The notes under the pieces: model-generated
The model's input: only the letters and a program-made list of their open reading frames with translations
Database searches by the model: none
What the model was told of the DNA's origin: nothing
Position numbers and translations under genes: made by a program
In this document: positions 6,922-8,026 of the stretch, piece by piece
Layout of the letters: every line of letters begins with the position of its first letter
Position numbering within the stretch: the first letter of the stretch is position 1
Assembly (NCBI GenBank): GCA_002341315.1
Contig: DDNV01000003.1
Span: 1,684-9,709, forward strand
Source of the DNA: Cellvibrionales bacterium UBA2511
GTDB lineage: Bacteria; Pseudomonadota; Gammaproteobacteria; Pseudomonadales; Porticoccaceae
Direction: 5' to 3'
Length of the DNA: 8,026 bases

Positions 6922-7380
6922 ATGGACATCAAAACCTTTGCCGAACTGATCGACTGGACCCGCCAACTGCATGCGCATTTGGCACATTGTCTCGATAAGG
7001 GTATCGGCGAGAATCAGGAAGAACGTGCCAAATTATTGCTTGCCTATCTGTCGAATCACGAGGCAGAGATGGAGAGAATGGTCGCCCAGTTTGAACTGCA
7101 GGCAGACCAGAAAGCGATGCAGACCTACGTTTACGACTATCTGTCACACCAACCGATCAAGATCTCCCAACCCTGCGAAATCCCTTTTGGCAAGCTGGGT
7201 TTTGATGATATCTGTCAGGAGGTTTTCAGCCTGCACGAGCAGATGATTGACCTTTACCGGACGCTATCCAGTAAAGCGGAAATTCCCGAAGCCAGAGGCC
7301 TGCTGGAATCGTTACTCGAAATGGAGGAACACGAAGTGATGCGGCTGGCTACCCAGACAGGGAGAATGAGCGATCTCTGA
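6922..7380 (+). CDS. small all-helical protein of unknown function (possibly ferritin/hemerythrin-like)
   Basis: A 152-residue soluble protein with no signal peptide or membrane segment; I do not recognise a named family with confidence. Its composition predicts four helices at about 4-26, 30-60, 94-117 and 122-146. The helices carry candidate metal ligands: H17/H19/H22 in the first, NHEAEMERM (H46, E47, E49) in the second, E100/H105/E106 in the third and LLEMEEHEVMRL (E133, E135, E136, H137) in the fourth. Helices two and four look like related halves (HExxM versus HEVM). This resembles four-helix carboxylate/His proteins such as rubrerythrin- or hemerythrin-like domains, but the exact ExxH spacing is not met, so the assignment is tentative. 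Two cysteines (C85, C98) lie near the middle, one in a loop and one in helix three, and C23 is in helix one. It has its own promoter and runs directly into a copper-type P-ATPase frame, suggesting a role in metal or redox stress. The end of the gene is unusual: CTC-TGA with the ATPase in the +1 frame. Confidence 0.75.
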   Translation: MDIKTFAELIDWTRQLHAHLAHCLDKGIGENQEERAKLLLAYLSNHEAEMERMVAQFELQADQKAMQTYVYDYLSHQPIKISQPCEIPFGKLGFDDICQEVFSLHEQMIDLYRTLSSKAEIPEARGLLESLLEMEEHEVMRLATQTGRMSDL

Positions 7381-8026
7381 TACAACCGAAACCGCTGAAA
7401 CAAAAGATCCCGTCTGTGGCATGACCGTCAACCCACGGGAAGCCCGGCATTTTTCCCAATATGCGGGTAAAACCTGGTATTTCTGTGCCGCCCGCTGCCG
7501 GGAAAAGTTTGAAAACGACCCCGTACCCTATCTAGACGGCTCGCCCGCAGAACAAAAGACCCTGCCCGGGGCACTCTTTACCTGCCCCATGCACCCCGAA
7601 ATTCAACAGCAGGGGCCAGGCGATTGCCCCATCTGCGGGATGGCGCTGGAACCGGAAGAAATCACTGCCGACAGCGAACCCTCGGCGGAACTACTCGATA
7701 TGAACCGGCGCTTCTGGCTTGGGCTGATATTGGCGCTACCGGTCTTTATCCTCGAAATGAGCAGCCACTTCTTTCACACCGACAGTCTGATATCACCGCA
7801 GGTTTCCAACTGGGTGCAATTGCTGCTCGCCACCCCCGTGGTGTTGTGGGCGGGATGGCCATTCTTCCAGCGTGGCTGGAAGTCCATTTTACGTCGCAAC
7901 CTGAACATGTTTACCCTGATTGCCATCGGCACCGGAGCCGCCTGGCTATACAGTCTGTTTGCCACACTGGCGCCGGATCTCTTTCCTCCGGCATTCCGCC
8001 AACAGGATGGTTCAGTCGCTGTCTAT
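7370..8026 (+). CDS. heavy-metal (copper/silver-type) translocating P-type ATPase, N-terminal part
   Basis: Membrane P1B-type ATPase that exports (probably) Cu+ or Ag+ from the cytoplasm; only the first 219 codons of the open frame are in the window. An N-terminal YHS domain (DPVCGMTV, WYFCAARC) is followed by a heavy-metal-binding domain (FTCPMHPEI, CPICGMALEP). Membrane helices are encoded at about 7710-7770 (FWLGLILALPVFILEM), 7809-7866 (WVQLLLATPVVLWAGW) and 7899-7970, the last starting with NMFTLIAIG, a form of the NMxTLIxxG motif of CopA-type pumps. The ion-site CPC, DKTG and ATP-binding motifs would lie beyond the window. The start is unresolved: the coordinate given is the first codon after an in-frame TGA (7367-7369). 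No ATG, GTG or TTG occurs until ATG 7421, which lies inside DPVCGM and would remove the first cysteine. ATC 7373 is eight bases after GGGAG. Family assignment is secure; the metal is inferred. Confidence 0.88.

Noticed and set aside
7421..8026. Taking ATG 7421 as the true start of the P-ATPase
   Set aside because: It would delete the aspartate, proline and cysteine of the DPVCGM motif while the linker before it still looks coding; kept only as an alternative.

Overview
The window looks like chromosomal DNA of a gammaproteobacterium. It is moderately GC-rich by eye, its genes are tightly packed, and its gene families (a CBS/DUF294 signalling protein with a DnaQ-type exonuclease, a phosphoketolase with acetate kinase, a YHS/heavy-metal-binding-domain copper-type P-ATPase) are common there. 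This placement is an inference from gene content and style; no rRNA or other taxonomic marker is present.

Left part, minus strand (56-2595): a two-gene unit. The first gene encodes a 618-residue protein with a cyclic-nucleotide-binding-like domain, two CBS motifs and a DUF294-type nucleotidyltransferase. The second encodes a 227-residue 3'-5' exonuclease of the DnaQ/DEDD family. They overlap by one base (TAATG), so the exonuclease is probably translated by coupling. From general knowledge, such pairs often sit beside acetate transport and activation genes in gammaproteobacteria.

Centre (2596-3043): a long divergent intergenic region with three repeat structures: an array of 19-bp tandem repeats (three perfect copies flanked by decaying ones), a 31-base pure purine run with an internal duplication, and an imperfect 22-bp tandem duplication. 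A possible sigma70 promoter follows, and its position supports a TTG start for acetate kinase.

Right-centre, plus strand (3044-6763): acetate kinase (ackA) followed by a full-length phosphoketolase (xfp). Together they split xylulose-5-phosphate and/or fructose-6-phosphate with phosphate into acetyl-phosphate plus a sugar phosphate, then convert acetyl-phosphate to acetate and ATP. The neighbouring minus-strand signalling/exonuclease pair therefore plausibly belongs to an acetate/acetyl-phosphate theme.

Right end, plus strand (6830-8026): a good sigma70-like promoter, a 152-residue all-helical protein of unknown function with suggestive His/Glu positions, and the N-terminal third or so of a copper/silver-type P1B ATPase that runs off the window. 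The most unusual point is here. The ATPase frame has no ATG, GTG or TTG between its last upstream stop and the middle of its first metal-binding motif. The upstream gene ends in CTC-TGA, and a +1 step at that point would lead straight into the ATPase frame, in the same geometry as the release-factor-2 frameshift site. A frameshifted fusion, a rare start codon, an indel/assembly error and a truncated N-terminus are all open explanations.

No tRNA, rRNA, CRISPR array, intact insertion sequence or phage gene was seen.
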